From Macrostomum hystrix (Eukaryota > Platyhelminthes > Macrostomidae): a stretch of 64,000 nucleotides of DNA. Position 1 is the first letter of the stretch. Each line of letters begins with the position of its first letter. Where the stretch lies: positions 1,674,001-1,738,000 of the forward strand of contig CATNEN010000038.1 in the NCBI GenBank assembly GCA_950097015.1, written 5' to 3'. Shown here one piece after another: positions 50,212 to 62,300 of the stretch. A program made the translations under genes and the position numbers. The notes below the pieces were generated by a model, which worked only from the letters and a program-made list of their open reading frames with translations, did not search any database and had not been told where the DNA came from.

Positions 50212-50815
50212 CAGGGGTCGGCAACCTTATATACCCCGCGGGCTAAAGAGAGAATCTTAAAGACGACGGTGGGCCGCATGAAGAAAGGGGACAGATCAGA
50301 GACAGGAGAGATCAGAGAAAGGAGAGATCAGAGACAGGAGAGATCAGAGACAGGAGAGATCAGAGACAGGAGAGATCAGAGACAGGAGAGATCAGAGACA
50401 GGAGAGATCAGAGACAGGAGAGATCAGAGACAGGAGAGATCAGAGACAGCAGAGATCAGAGACAGGAGAGATCAGAGACAGCAGAGATCATAGACAGACA
50501 GGAGAGATCAGAGACAGGAGAGATCAGAGACAGGAGAGATCAGAGACAGCAGAGATCAGAGACAGGAGAGATCAGAGACAGGAGAGATAAGTGAGAGATA
50601 AGACAAGGGAGAGATGGGACAAAGGAGTGATGAGACAGGGGAGGGATGAGACAGGGGAGAGATGAGGCAGGGGAGTGATGAGACAGGGGAGGGATGAGAC
50701 AGGGGAGAGATGAGACAGGGTGTACTGTAGAGTAGGTGTTAGGAGGAGCTAAGGGCCGGATTTGGGAGCTTCGAGGGCCGCATCTGGCCCGCGGGCCGGA
50801 GGTTGCCGACAACTG
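50212..50815. mobile_element. hAT-like MITE, copy 2, with expanded internal minisatellite
   Basis: A 604-bp element with ends CAGGGGTCGGCAACCT and GGTTGCCGACAACTG and subterminal blocks shared with copy 1 (GGGCCGGATTTGGGAGCTTC; CTGGCCCGCGGGCCGGA). Flanks CCCTAGGG (50204-50211) and CCCTAGAG (50816-50823) form an 8-bp target duplication with one mismatch. Inside, 50285-50720 is an array of 16-bp units (AGATCAGAGACAGGAG, grading into GATGAGACAGGGGAGA). It is twice the length of copy 1, entirely through array growth. Confidence 0.93.
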
Positions 50816-51264
50816 CCCTAGAGGCAAATTAGTTTCAATCACGATGCATGCGTTTTACTTTCACTTTTTATCTAATAGAATGATCTAATCAATCTGTAAT
50901 TGTACGGTATTGGTGTGCCCTGTGTACTGCAGCGGTCCGATTTGTAAATGTGGCTTGTAAGAGTTTACAACTGTGCCGACTGTGCTGCATACAGACGATT
51001 CGAGTGTGGCTCGCTACTAAAGTACGAGCTAATTACCTACCTAAGTAGGAGCTAACGAATCAGTTAGACTTGCTCGTATAGAAGCCTTCTAAACAGATTC
51101 AACGCCATCATTGAGGCTTGTTGTTGCTTGAAGTACAAATATTTTTTTTCAAATAAATTAAAATATAGTTTGAGTTTTTTAATTACGTCTATACTACTGT
51201 CAGTATTCATTACCCAAAGCACCGTAAATGGGTAAAAAGTGCATGTAGCCTCAAGGTGACAAAA
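50816..51264. other. 3' flank of GLT1D1
   Basis: No gene seen. AT-rich sequence downstream of the GLT1D1 stop codon. Confidence 0.5.
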
Positions 51265-54149
51265 CTATCCAAGGTCGCTCTGCTTTCCGCAGCATTCAGC
51301 AATGAGATTGGCATAGGCAAGGCACTCTCTTGTCACGCTGTGCCTATCAAGGATGTACTTTCTGGCTGAGCTCGTGATTCGTTTCAGCAGAGATACAGTT
51401 GCCGGTTCCTCTACAGAGCTGGCCATTGTGAGACACTGCATCAGCTGCTGTAAAATTTGAAGCAGGGCGTAGATTTTCAGAATATTTCAAATAGCATTCG
51501 CTGTCCTTTGATCAGCCTCGCCAAATAATCCTGGCAAGCGCACCTCGTTGTCCTCGAATACCAATCCGGTCTCCATGTGCTTGACCAAGTCCACATTGCC
51601 AGGAACTGCGCTCACGATTGCCGGAACTCCCAGAGACATTGCCTGGAATCGACATGAGAGAATCGACACGGGAGAACCGACATGGGAGAATTGAAATGAA
51701 GCACCCGCACATTGTATCTAGAGATCAGTCTCACCTCAAGCACCGAGTTCGACTGTCCCTCGCTCAAGGAGCAGTTAATGAGGCCCAGTGACTGTCGCAT
51801 CATCTTTAGAGCTCGCCTATGCTCGATTCCGCGCAGCAGGTGAACGTCAGACATTCTAAAAAGAGAAACTATAGTTACAGACTCAGAAAGTCACGATTAA
51901 ATAAGCAATCTTGTATCTTTTATTCTTGAATAAAGTTCACTTGCTCATTCATCTGGGCCAGGAATTTCTCGCCGTAGTTTGAGTCCTCCTGTGAATCAGT
52001 GACAGCAGCTACTTTTATTAAAAAAGTAGACTCATGGAATTATTGTCTCCATGCCAATAAAGGAGACAATGACGTTACGAATTACGAGAAAGTACAGTCT
52101 AAGGCGCTTTGCTTCAGCACCAAGGTCCCCGAGCTCGATACCGCGGCATAGCTACATTTATTTGGGGTGCAGACGCGGTGAGAAGGCTTGGGGGCTTGTC
52201 CGTGCAATTAAGGAGGGCCAACCTCCAAGGCACAGTGACGGACGATTCACTGCCTGACGATAAGAAGGTATAAGATCTAAACAACTGTGAGGTTGTGCTT
52301 AGGAGTCAGCAAAGTAAGCAGAATTGCCTCCTCGCTGGCTGCAGACCCACTATCACGCAATGAAAAGCCAGTGCCCAGAGCCCTCCTATGTCCTTAATAT
52401 TTATTAGTAAATAATTATTTTGCAAATAATGACCAAAGCACTAAAGTACCCGGCTAAGGCATTGGTAATAAATGTATTAATAATAGTAATAGCCGGATGA
52501 GCAGCCGACAGCCGTGTACTGGTGATATGCCACACCCAATCCTCAATTACCCCAGCTGATGCTGGTACCCATTTAACAGCTGGGTGAACTGGCACAGTCT
52601 GGAATCGAACCCCTGACCTTGAAGTCGTGAGTTCGACGCTAGGCTACAACCCCCTTCAGAAACCAGCAATATAAAATCCTAAAATGGTGCTACGGCTAAA
52701 GCATCAAATGACGCGTGACTTACAATGTCACCGACGAAGAGGAGTCGAATTTTTGAACTGAAGGCGCCCGCATGTCTGCCGCGCTGCATTATCTTCCATT
52801 GTTGAAACGGACTCAAGACCGAGTGACAGTTCTTCACGGGTCTAATGCGGCCAACAATGATAAAGTATGATTGATTTTGCCAGTCGGAAGATACGCATCC
52901 TGTCTGTTGAGCTTCTTCCCACTCGAACTCTGCGATGTCGATGCCTTGCGGAATGATGCTGATCGGTGGAGCCAAGCACTCCTCTGCTGCCATCTGCGGG
53001 CAAAGGGTTTTATGGGCCATGATTTTTGTCTAGTCGTTTGTTACTGTAGATCTGCCGAAGTATCGGCTGAAACTGTCGATGTCGAGGTGGATTATGTGAA
53101 GGGCCCAAACCGAGAAGGTCCTTCAACGCTTGTCGGAGTATGTACTAGACCCAGCCAATCAAGGACGTTTAAGAAAAAACTAAAATGAAAACGAAACAAC
53201 AGAATTATATCAAACTCACCAGCTGTTTCAGCGACTGAAGCAACGACTCAGAGAACACTACGATTCGGCTGCAAAGGAAACATTTTGACTTGCTTCAATT
53301 GAGTCTCCAAAATGATTAACCAGAAGAACGACGAGATTCCCTTTTCGAGCTCTCACCAGCATCTGCGCACAAAGTCCTGCATTGTGGCCCGTCTGTCAGG
53401 CAGTTTTGCATCCTCGTTTAAATCGGTGCCACCCGCTATGCCGATTACTGGAGGAAATATGTTACCATGACGACTGAGCCCGCCCGGGTCATTTAACAGG
53501 TTTGCACACCTGTGCAAGTGCAAGCATAAAAGTACATTCGCGCTTGTCAGATCCACTTCGGTGGCCGTGGTTGAAACAATCTGGTAGCTCCACGACGGCC
53601 TAAGGGATACCAGACCTTCGCTTGCGAATGAGTGAGTGTGGGTTATACGTGTGGGTTATAACGTGAGACAATGACCAGGTGAGACAATGACCAGGTGAGA
53701 CAATGACCAGGTGAGACAATGACCAGGTGAGACAATGACCAGGTGAGACAATGACCAGGTGAGACAATGACCAGGTGAGACAATGACCAGGTGAGACAAT
53801 GACCAGGTGAGACAATGACCAGGTGAGACAATGACCAGGTGAGACAATGACCAGGTGAGACAATGACCAGGTGAGACAATGACCAGGTGAGACAATGACC
53901 AGGTGAGACAATGACCAGGTGAGACAATGACCAGGTGAGACAATGACCAGGTGAGACAATGACCAGGTGAGACAATGACCAGGTGAGACAATGACCAGGT
54001 GAGACAATGACCAGGTGAGACAATGACCATAGATGCATATGTTTCCCATAATATAGTTTCCTGTCAACTTACCAAATTCTCCGAGCCGTGTTGAAGTTAC
54101 CACTGTCTGGATCAGACTTGGTCACAAATATCAAACGCAATTTTTCCAT
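51265..54149 (-). CDS. GLT1D1: Glycosyltransferase 1 domain-containing protein 1 orthologue
   Basis: Eight exons: 54149-54073, 53620-53357, 53268-53220, 52993-52724, 51988-51945, 51855-51735, 51642-51544 and 51447-51265 (368 aa, phases close). It starts MEKLRLIFVTKSDPDSGNFN. Exon 2 holds the diagnostic GIAGGTDLNEDAKLPDR (GLT1D1 has GGTDVNEDA), exon 3 VVFSESLLQSLK, and exon 4 SIIPQGIDIAEFEW and YFIIVGRIRPVKNC. Exon 6 has LINCSLSEGQSNSVLE, the GT-B donor-site motif with SEG and E, and exon 7 AMSLGVPAIVSAVPGNVDLVKH. The last exon gives the closing helix ARKYILDRHSVTREC. This is a family 4-like GT-B glycosyltransferase of unknown substrate, probably cytosolic as I see no signal peptide. Several exons are under 50 bases. 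Exon 5 to 6 keeps frame only with a GC donor (GA|GCAAGT). Intron 1 holds a 16-bp array, and intron 4 two SINEs. Confidence 0.9.
52090..52375 (+). mobile_element. SINE family B copy in GLT1D1 intron 4
   Basis: Head remnant AGCACCAAGGTCCCCGAGCTCGATACCGCGG, then GAGAAGGCTTGGGGGCTTGT, GGCCAACCTCCAAGGCACAG, CACTGCCTGACGATAAGAAG and CCTCGCTGGCTGCAGACCC. Antisense to GLT1D1. A family A copy follows immediately. Confidence 0.8.
52485..52660 (-). mobile_element. SINE family A copy in GLT1D1 intron 4
   Basis: Reverse complement of family A: GATATGCCACACCCAATC, TCAATTACCCCAGCTGATGC, TGGTACCCATTTAACAGCTG, then the reversed tRNA-like head with GGAATCGAACCCCTGACC (box B) and CTAGGCTACAACC (box A). Confidence 0.85.
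53661..54029. repeat. 16-bp minisatellite in GLT1D1 intron 1
   Basis: About 23 essentially identical copies of GTGAGACAATGACCAG. Junctions read CCAG|GTGAGA, a perfect 5' splice consensus, but on the strand opposite to the gene. The array ends about 40 bases before the exon 2 acceptor. Confidence 0.97.
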
Positions 54150-56340
54150 TTGTTATCCGACTGATTTGGTCAGACCATAAAAAAATTGCTTAATCACGTA
54201 TCACACCGTTTCACTTCGAGTATTGAGGCATTCTAAGAAACCTAAGCTGATTTTCTTCTTAGCTTCTGCTGACCCCTGAGCACACACATATATAAATAGC
54301 AGTACAGTGAAAACAAGAGTCAGACAGTCTTCGACAGTGTCAGCTGGGCGTGCCGCAGACACTCTCCATTGAGCAGTGAGCTTATCAAAAGCAGTGAACG
54401 ACAAGACAAGAGGGACAGAAAGAGAGGCGGAGAGATTGGGGGCTGTGGCCTTTGTGGGCACGTAGCTATTAAATTTAGATTTAAATTCTGAGAGACTAGT
54501 CACACTACTTTAAGTAGGCTGCAAGCCGCAATCTCTAAAATTTTTCTGGCCTGTTTGCCCTCGTCAGTCAACGCCCCTATTTCCAAGCCCCTCATTTGGG
54601 CAAATTTTTTTGTCTAAAGTGTGAAAAACCAGTCTTTACTTTCTGCAAGCTATTGCTTACAAAGTGCATACCCACTTTGTGGATAATTGAAGGCCAAATG
54701 ACATTTGTTACCCTCCACATGCACAATCGAAATACGAGTATAGGAATCAAAACATTGCATCAACATTTCATACACAGCCAAAATTTCTACAACTGCCCAT
54801 CACTGCACTTTCTTATTTAAGGACTCAATACTTTACTTAAACGTATTCTTTGTACGTGAGTTTGCTTGCATCGCTTCAGACAAGACGACTTCAGATCTCG
54901 ACGATGCCGATGTTTGTGATTCTGGAAGTTGTTTCATAGGAAATTTTTGGCCCATAATTCCTGACGATTTTCCTGAGAATATGGTTGAATATTTTAGTAG
55001 ATTGAGAACAAATGCATGTATTTAAATTACTCGTACCTTCTTGTCTTTCTTCTGTTAATACCTGGAAAAATTCTATAAGAGTCCATCGAATTAGATTTAA
55101 ATGGGTCGACTCGCCCCAAACACCTACTTTCAAATACTACTTTCTAAGCAGCTTTAGTGTATTTAAGTCAGCTCTACGTACTTCTGTTCAAAGTTTTCTA
55201 AATTTAGCAACAAAATTGAGCTTGACTGGCAATTGGAGTTTTTCACTGAGAGCTGCTAATGCACCTGCAGGCGGATGGGTCGCTTGAGCCATAGACAATT
55301 GGCTGTGTAGGAAATGCAAGTGGTCACCATGGCAACCGGATTTGAATACACAATTCAACGAACTATGATGATGGAGGCTGTAATCAGTCTCACCATTGTT
55401 AATGCTATCATCGTTCAGATTACAGGCACACCGAGTAATTGGCTTATCTAATTTTGCTTATCTATAAAGCTGGCTTTTCTGTCACCAATAAGGATGTGCC
55501 ACTGCCCTATTGCAACTATTATCATTAATATCAATATTATTATTTCTCTTTTTCCTATTTTTATTCTGGCCCTTATAGTTTTTTATATAAACGGGTGTAT
55601 AATTTGTGTATGCAACTGATTTATCCGAGTTTATTCAAACTGATCTATCTAAACTATTTTATCCACATTCACAGTATCCAGGATATTGTGTGATTATATG
55701 TCAGCTTATAGAAACAGACTATTTATTAAAATTGGCTACCAATTAGACTTGCTTGTATCTTTTATTGAGCAAACTAAAACTTATTTTTCGAGCATCAGTA
55801 ATTTAAGAATCGTCTGTACTCGTAGCGAGGCTTGAGAAAAGTTCGTCTGACATGAAAGCTCGTGTTTAATTTTAGAATTCTATTTTTGTCTGCACTCGAG
55901 CCATTGTCCATATATGAATTCACTCACCTTACTGAATCAGGCCCCAAATTTTCTCATTGTAATAAAACTGTGCTCAAGTTTTGCTTGAGCCGGAGAGCAG
56001 CCGTCTAAATGAAGCAGCGCTTGAATAAACAAATTCAATTAGCTCTGAAGATAATATACCTGCCAAATTAGATGCTTTGACGACTTAGCGAGCTGTACAG
56101 CTCTGGGGCGGGTACGCTTCGTGCTCTGGGGTGGAGAATTAATTGCGTTCTCTAGACTGAAAATCAGATAATTTAATTAGTTAATGACGCACTTTAAATT
56201 CACGAATATTCACAAATAGGTCGGATAACAGAACGCACGTATACACCAAATCAATTTGGGTTTTTGGGACTGATTGGAAAAAAACTTTAGCTGTAGAATT
56301 TTACTTTTCGCTTCTAACCTAAGAATCTGGTACGATTCTA
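54150..56340. other. AT-rich intergenic DNA
   Basis: 5' flank of GLT1D1 and beyond. A short block near 54245-54290 (GCTGACCCCTGAGCACACAC) is a possible family B SINE scrap. No gene recognised. Confidence 0.45.
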
Positions 56341-56344
56341 ACCA

Positions 56345-57100
56345 AGAAATCTATTATAGAACGATTCTGACTACAGGATCTGGTACGATTCTGACTACAG
56401 AATGTGGTACGATTCTGACTACAGGATCTGGTACGATTCTGACTACAGGATCTGGTACGATTCTGACTACAGGATGTGGTACGATTCTGACTACAGGATG
56501 TGGTACGATTCTGACTACAGGGTCTGGTACGATTCTGACTACAGAATGTGGTACGATTCTGACTACAGGAGCTGGTACGAATCTGACTACAGGGTCTGGT
56601 ACGATTCTGACTACAGAATGTGGTACGATTCTGACTACAGGAGCTGGTACGAATCTGACTACAGGATCTGGTACGATTCTGACTACAGAATGTGGTACGA
56701 TTCTGACTACAGGATCTGGTACGATTCTGACTACAGGATCTGGTACGATTCTGACTACAGGATGTGGTACGATTCTGACTACAGGATGTGGTACGATTCT
56801 GACTACAGGATCTGATACGATTCTGACTACAGGATCTGGTACGATTCTGACTACAGGATGTGGTACGATTCTGACTACAGGATCTGGTACGATTCTGACT
56901 ACAGGATCTGGTACGATTCTGACTACAGAATGTGGTACGATTCTGACTACAGGATGTGGTACGATTCTGACTACAGAATGTGGTACGATTCTGACTACAG
57001 GATCTGGTACGATTCTGACTACAGGATGTGGTACGATTCTGACTACAGGATCTGGTACGATTCTGACTACAGGATCTGGTACGATTCTGACTACAGGATG
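56345..57100. repeat. 24-bp intergenic minisatellite
   Basis: About 31 copies of a 24-bp unit containing GGTACGATTCTGACTACAGG, with gatctgg, gatgtgg, aatgtgg and gagctgg variants. Two plus-strand frames are open across it (8-residue periods TILTTGSG and WYDSDYRI). I see no flanking exon or promoter to support coding. Confidence 0.95.
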
Positions 57101-57867
57101 TAAAGCATTTTGCCGTCTAGTTGGGACAGCGGGCTTTTAGGACACTGCGGCGCCATACAGCGACTGCCAACTCGAAAATACACGCGCGGCTTTGAAATAA
57201 GTCAGTTGGCAGACATTTAGACATTAGGGCGTAGGTTATGCTTATTTTATCTATTTATTGCATTTTTTTATTCTTTGAATTTTTTTACGTCGTAATAAAA
57301 TTCAAAAAAATTTCACTGGCAACCTTAAAATTGTGCTGTGCGCAGCTGTTGCAGCGTGACCAACGGATTCTCCGCCACGGCAGCTTGCAGAAAGTATTTT
57401 ATAAGTTTGAGAGCTTACGGTTCTTAGTTCCACCCCTGGCAGTGCTTAGCGTCTCCCTTCCAAATCAAATCAAGTCGTGGCAAATGTTGTTCGTGGACGT
57501 TCGCTTGATGTCTAGCATTTGAGAAATATCGCCCACTGGCTCATCTCTTTGCCAAGCTTGGAAAACAATTTTTAAGGTCTCGTTTCTCGCGTTATTGTCG
57601 CGTACGTTGGATTGTCCATTTTTATGTCTCGATAACAGTAAATGGTAACACTTTTTGTGCAGCGAACATTTTCAAGCCTGTTTGAGTTTTGTTAATTTCC
57701 CCATAGACAGTGTTTAGACGCCTATATGTCTGCCCGCTGTTTAATTTCTAGTCTGCCATAGACAGCAACCGCTGTTTGGTGCCGTAGATATAGCTCTGTG
57801 TCCAATTTAAAAGTCCGCAAAATGCAAAATGAAAAATGCAATAGTTACGATTTTATAGCTTTAGAAC
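57101..57867. other. Intergenic DNA left of the fold-back element
   Basis: No gene recognised. The motif CCATAGACAG, present in the arms of the neighbouring element, also occurs near 57717 and 57766, so older fragments of that element may lie here. Confidence 0.45.
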
Positions 57868-58482
57868 TATACCTTTTTACGTTCTATTTGATAAAAACTG
57901 CAACCAATTTGGCCACGGCTCAGCCTGACGCAGCCGCAGCAATTTTCCATAGACAGCCGCTGCTAGCAGCAACCAATTTGGTAAAAACTGCGAGCTATTG
58001 TGCCAGCTTGAAGATATCATTCTTATCATTCTTATCATCTTATCATTCTTATCATCACTCTGATGGCGAATCGTGGGCCGTACCAAAAGATAAGTCAGCT
58101 GGATCGAGAGCGAATCATGAGAGCGTACAGGAATGGCGACGACTGGAGAGAGCTTGGCAGAATGATGGTCGGCTGCCATCACTGCCACTTCATTCATTCT
58201 TAATGTTATGAATTCGTGTTCTGACTTCTGACTGAGGACATATTGTTATCATTCTTTATCGTTATTGTTATGCTATCGCTCCCTATTTCGCTATTGCTTT
58301 TGACAGGGCAGGTCAAATACAGCAGTGAGCTGCTATCTTCAAGCTGGCAAAAAAGCTCGCAGTTTTTACCAAATTGGTTGCTGCTAGCGGCGGCTGTCTA
58401 TGGAAAATTGCTGCGGCTGCGTCAGGCTGAGCCGTGGCCAAATTGGTTGCAGTTTTTATCAAATAGAACGTAAAAAGGTATA
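57868..58482. mobile_element. Long-inverted-repeat DNA element with HTH remnant
   Basis: Arms of about 149 bp (57868-58016 and 58334-58482) are close inverted copies, starting TATACCTTTTTACGTTCTAT and ending at AAGATA/TATCTT. The roughly 317-bp centre carries a small plus-strand ORF. No target duplication is evident. This is the structure of a DNA transposon derivative. Confidence 0.85.
58063..58203 (+). CDS. 46-aa ORF resembling the N-terminal HTH of a transposase
   Basis: Begins MANRGPYQKISQLDRERIM and continues RAYRNGDDWRELGRMM before a short unrelated end and stop. The pattern DRERIMRAYRNGDDWRELGRM looks like the first helix-turn-helix of Tc1/mariner-type or related transposases (R..I...Y..G.....LGR.L). 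No catalytic DDE part follows, so it is a remnant or an internal-deletion product within the inverted-repeat element. The similarity is by eye only. Confidence 0.5.
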   Translation: MANRGPYQKISQLDRERIMRAYRNGDDWRELGRMMVGCHHCHFIHS

Positions 58483-59372
58483 TTTCGCTCGTAAATTAGT
58501 TTAACAGCGGAATGCACAAACGCATTATACATATCCAAACGGTTTTACATAAAATAAAACTGCTGGATCCGGAATTGTTTTCTAGCATTTTCCGACTCTA
58601 ATCCGGGTTTCTTTATTTTGACTTGAATTTCTAACGACACAAATTAGCATATATCTGATTCTGTCAATAGTTAAGATTGGCCTATTTCAGCTTACTGGTG
58701 TGCCAGTACTGGTGTGCCAGTACTCAGTGCGCGCACTCAATGTGGCTGGTAGAGCACGTACAAACTCAGGCAGCGTGTCTGTTTACACAAGGTGTTTTTT
58801 TAATACTTAGGAGGGAGACTTCCAAGGGGAGACGCCCATGCAAGAGAGAACTGCATAAGCAGAGCGGTAGCGCCTCACGTTGAGTTTGCAATAAGAGCCT
58901 TACTGTCGCTTGTGTTATTCTTTACAGCAGACTCAACATAGCTAGCCAGGTGGAGAGAAAGCGCGTGGGAAGGTGTGCTCAACCGATCGTCTCTCCGTCA
59001 GCGGCTTAATCGAGAGAGGCATTTCATTGTCCGTCAGATATTAGAGTCTATTTTTAGATATTTTCTAGTCCCGACTGGTGCTCAAGACATCTCTGTCTCT
59101 CCTTTGCCTCTCATTCCGACCCTCTCTTCATCTAGACTATTTAACAGTAAGCCCTAGCTACCAGCAGTACTCTTAATCCTCTTAGGAGAGCATTCTTCTA
59201 CTGATTGTTTCTCAATTGCGCACAAGAAGCTACAGACTAGGGGCTTGTTTTTGTCCGTATCTTATCAATAATAATCTTATTGATTATTCTACCGATTTAC
59301 GCAGGACTAATAAGAAGAAAGTTTTCTGTTGGAAAACGACTGTGACAGTTGCTCTGTTCAACAGGCAGTGCA
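58483..59372. other. 5' flank of the ABCA-type gene
   Basis: Contains a duplicated TGGTGTGCCAGTACT near 58695 and a box A-like AGCAGAGCGGTAGCG near 58858 that may be a SINE head fragment. No exon recognised, though the true first exon of the ABCA gene could lie here. Confidence 0.4.
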
Positions 59373-62300
59373 ATGTCGGCATTGATTTCTCTGTTCTTCG
59401 GCCTGCAGAAAGCCATCATTCAGGGCCTGAGCGTTGCTGTAAGATGCACAGATTTTGTCACCTATTCTGATACTCTGATAATTGGTATTCTTCAAACACA
59501 AATTCATCTTTCAGGCGCTCTCCACCACCCAAATTCTGCTACCTGTTGCCATCATATCCACGGTGGTTGTCGTCAGGCACGTGTCTCCACCTGAAACTGT
59601 GGCGCCTTGTAAGCATAACTTGATCATTATCGATTGACGGGCGTGTCACAATGGCAGGCATTAGCTGCAGTTTACAGCTATTAGTTATTTTATGTCCACT
59701 AATCAGCTACTGCCCTCCTATCAGCTACTGCCCTCCTATCAGCTACTGCCCTCCTATCAGCTACTGCCCTTCTATCAGCTACTGCCCTCCTATCAGCTAC
59801 TGCCCTCCTATCAGCTACTGCCCTTCTATCAGCTACTGCCCTCCTATCAGCTACTGCCCTCCTATCAGCTACTGCCCTTCTATCAGCTACTGCCCTCCTA
59901 TCAGCTACTGCCCTCCTATCAGCTACTGCCCTCCTATCAGCTACTGCCCTCCTATCAGCTACTGCCCTCCTATCAGCTACTGCCCTTCTATCAGCTACTG
60001 CCCTCCTATCAGCTACTGCCCTCCTATCAGCTACTGCCCTCCTATCAGCTACTGCCCTCCTATCAGCTACTGCCCTTCTATCAGCTACTGCCCTCCTATC
60101 AGCTACTGCCCTCCTATCAGCTACTGCCCTCCTATCAGCTACTGCCCTCCTATCAGCTACTGCCCTTCTATCAGCTACTGCCCTCCTATCAGCTACTGCC
60201 CTCCTATCAGCTACTGCCCTCCCATCAGCTACTGCTCTCCCATGTCCAGCATGTCACCGACATTGGACTTCTTGCTGTCTCGAATTAGCCCGCACCAACC
60301 ATGACTAATCTCCCAGGCCAGTACCGAGCTGTAGGCCTGCCCTCGGAGGGCACCCTTAGCTTCATGCAGTCGTTCGGCTGCAACCTGGACAACCAGTGCC
60401 TGCCGCCGAACTACACCGAGACTCCTAACGAAGCAGCGGCCAAGAGGCGGTTCAAACGACTCGACCAGGCGCTGAACCCCATCTTGACCAGCAGCAGCAA
60501 CATTGCCAAGCTGAAGAAACTGCCTGCCGCAACCAAAGCCATCATCAAACTGGGCGACTCGGCGGCTGCGAACAACCTCACAGACCTGCTGGGTGAGGAT
60601 TCAGGGCTGGGTTTCATAGAGATAGAGATTAATAGAGCTTGAGGTGGAAAGATAGATGTGGAATTGGATAGAGGCACAGAGTTCAGTGGAGACAGGGTCG
60701 ATAGAGACAGGGTTGGATAAAGACAAGTAGGGTATAGACAGTAATGGATAGAGACAGTATTTGATAGTGACAGGGTTGGATAACGACAGGTTTGGATAAA
60801 GACAGGGTTGGATAAATGCAGGGTTGGATAAAGACAGGGTTGGATAAAGACAGGGTTAGGGGTTTAAACAAAAATGAATAGAGACAGGCTTGGATAGAGA
60901 TAGCTAGGGGTGAATAAACACAGGGTTGGGTAGAGAAATGATCGGATAGGTTCCGTTAGTTGGCCGCAGGATTTGAGATGCGGTCTGACAATTATTATAG
61001 CTGCTTTCTGGTCTCCCAACCTGCCAGGGTCTTTGAGCATGACGGTCGGCAGTCTGTTCTACAACGAGAGCCTGGTCATCAAATTTCTGAGCTCGCAAAC
61101 TGGCCTCCTCTCGCCTGAGGCTGCCACGGCGCTGATGAATGCCCGCCTGAACCTGAGCTCGCTGATCTCAGCATTCGGCGGCAAGAGCATCACGGACATC
61201 GCCTGCGACCCTGGCCTCCTGGCGCAGTACCTGTCAATCAATTACGAGGGTGACAAGAATTCGAGCATAGCCAGTCAGATCTCGGCGGCCCTGTGCTCCG
61301 TAAACTCATCCAAAGCCAGTGGCATCAGTGACTATCTCTTCAGCCAATTCAACATCGGCAAAGCACTCGGATTGTTCAAACAGGTGGCTGAACTAACCTA
61401 CAATTACAACCTGACTTTGGCCATTGGCGATCTCGAGACCTTGATAAAACTGATGCCACAGCTCGAGGTGCTGCGCGGGTTGGACAGCGCCGCGGTGAGC
61501 CGGTGGGCGCTGGCTCTGCTCCAGCAGCTGCAGAAGCTGCTCAGCGCATCGAATCTCATCAGCGACGCCGTCTTCCTGACGCAGACAATCGAACAGGTGA
61601 CGCAGCTGATCGGCTCATTGGTCAGCAAGGATCTCGCTGCCAAGGCGCAATTCGACTTGGCATTAAAGTACATTGGCAGCGGTCAGCGGCTGGTCAACAT
61701 GCTGATGCAGCTGCAGACACTGAGTGAGCTCATGATTCTTTGCACCATCATCTAGATATTTATCGCTTGCTTATCGTCATTATCCAATTGCTTCATATCA
61801 TTATTCACAGGCTTATCATGATTATTCACAGGCTTATCATGATTATTCACAGGCTTATCATGATTATTCACAGGCTTATCATGATTATTCACAGGCTAAT
61901 CGTCATTATTCACAGGCTAATCGTCATTATTCACAGGCTTATCATGATTATTCACAGGCTAATCGTCATTATTCACAGGCTAATCGTCATTATTCACAGG
62001 CTAATTGTCATTATTCACAGGCTAATCGTCATTATTCACAGGCGAATCGTCATTTATAAAATTCTTAACGGAACTATTCCCGTGCTAAACGTCACATTTT
62101 ATTCGCAGTTTTTACTATCACTATCAGACACAAAAAACTCGGATATGCTGTTTATTACCCTCGTATTAGTAATTAGTAATTAAGTGGGACGCCCAACCTC
62201 CCTTTGCAGTGCTCAACTCAACTCTGGACAAGATTCTGCCTGCCGATGTGGTGAAGCAACTGCTGAGCAGCGGGTTGCCGCTCTCTGCCCTGCAGTCCAC

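Noticed and set aside
61740-62183. 147-codon plus-strand ORF with His/Ile repeats
   Set aside because: It is the 21-bp array of ABCA intron 4; flanking exons and phases place it in an intron.
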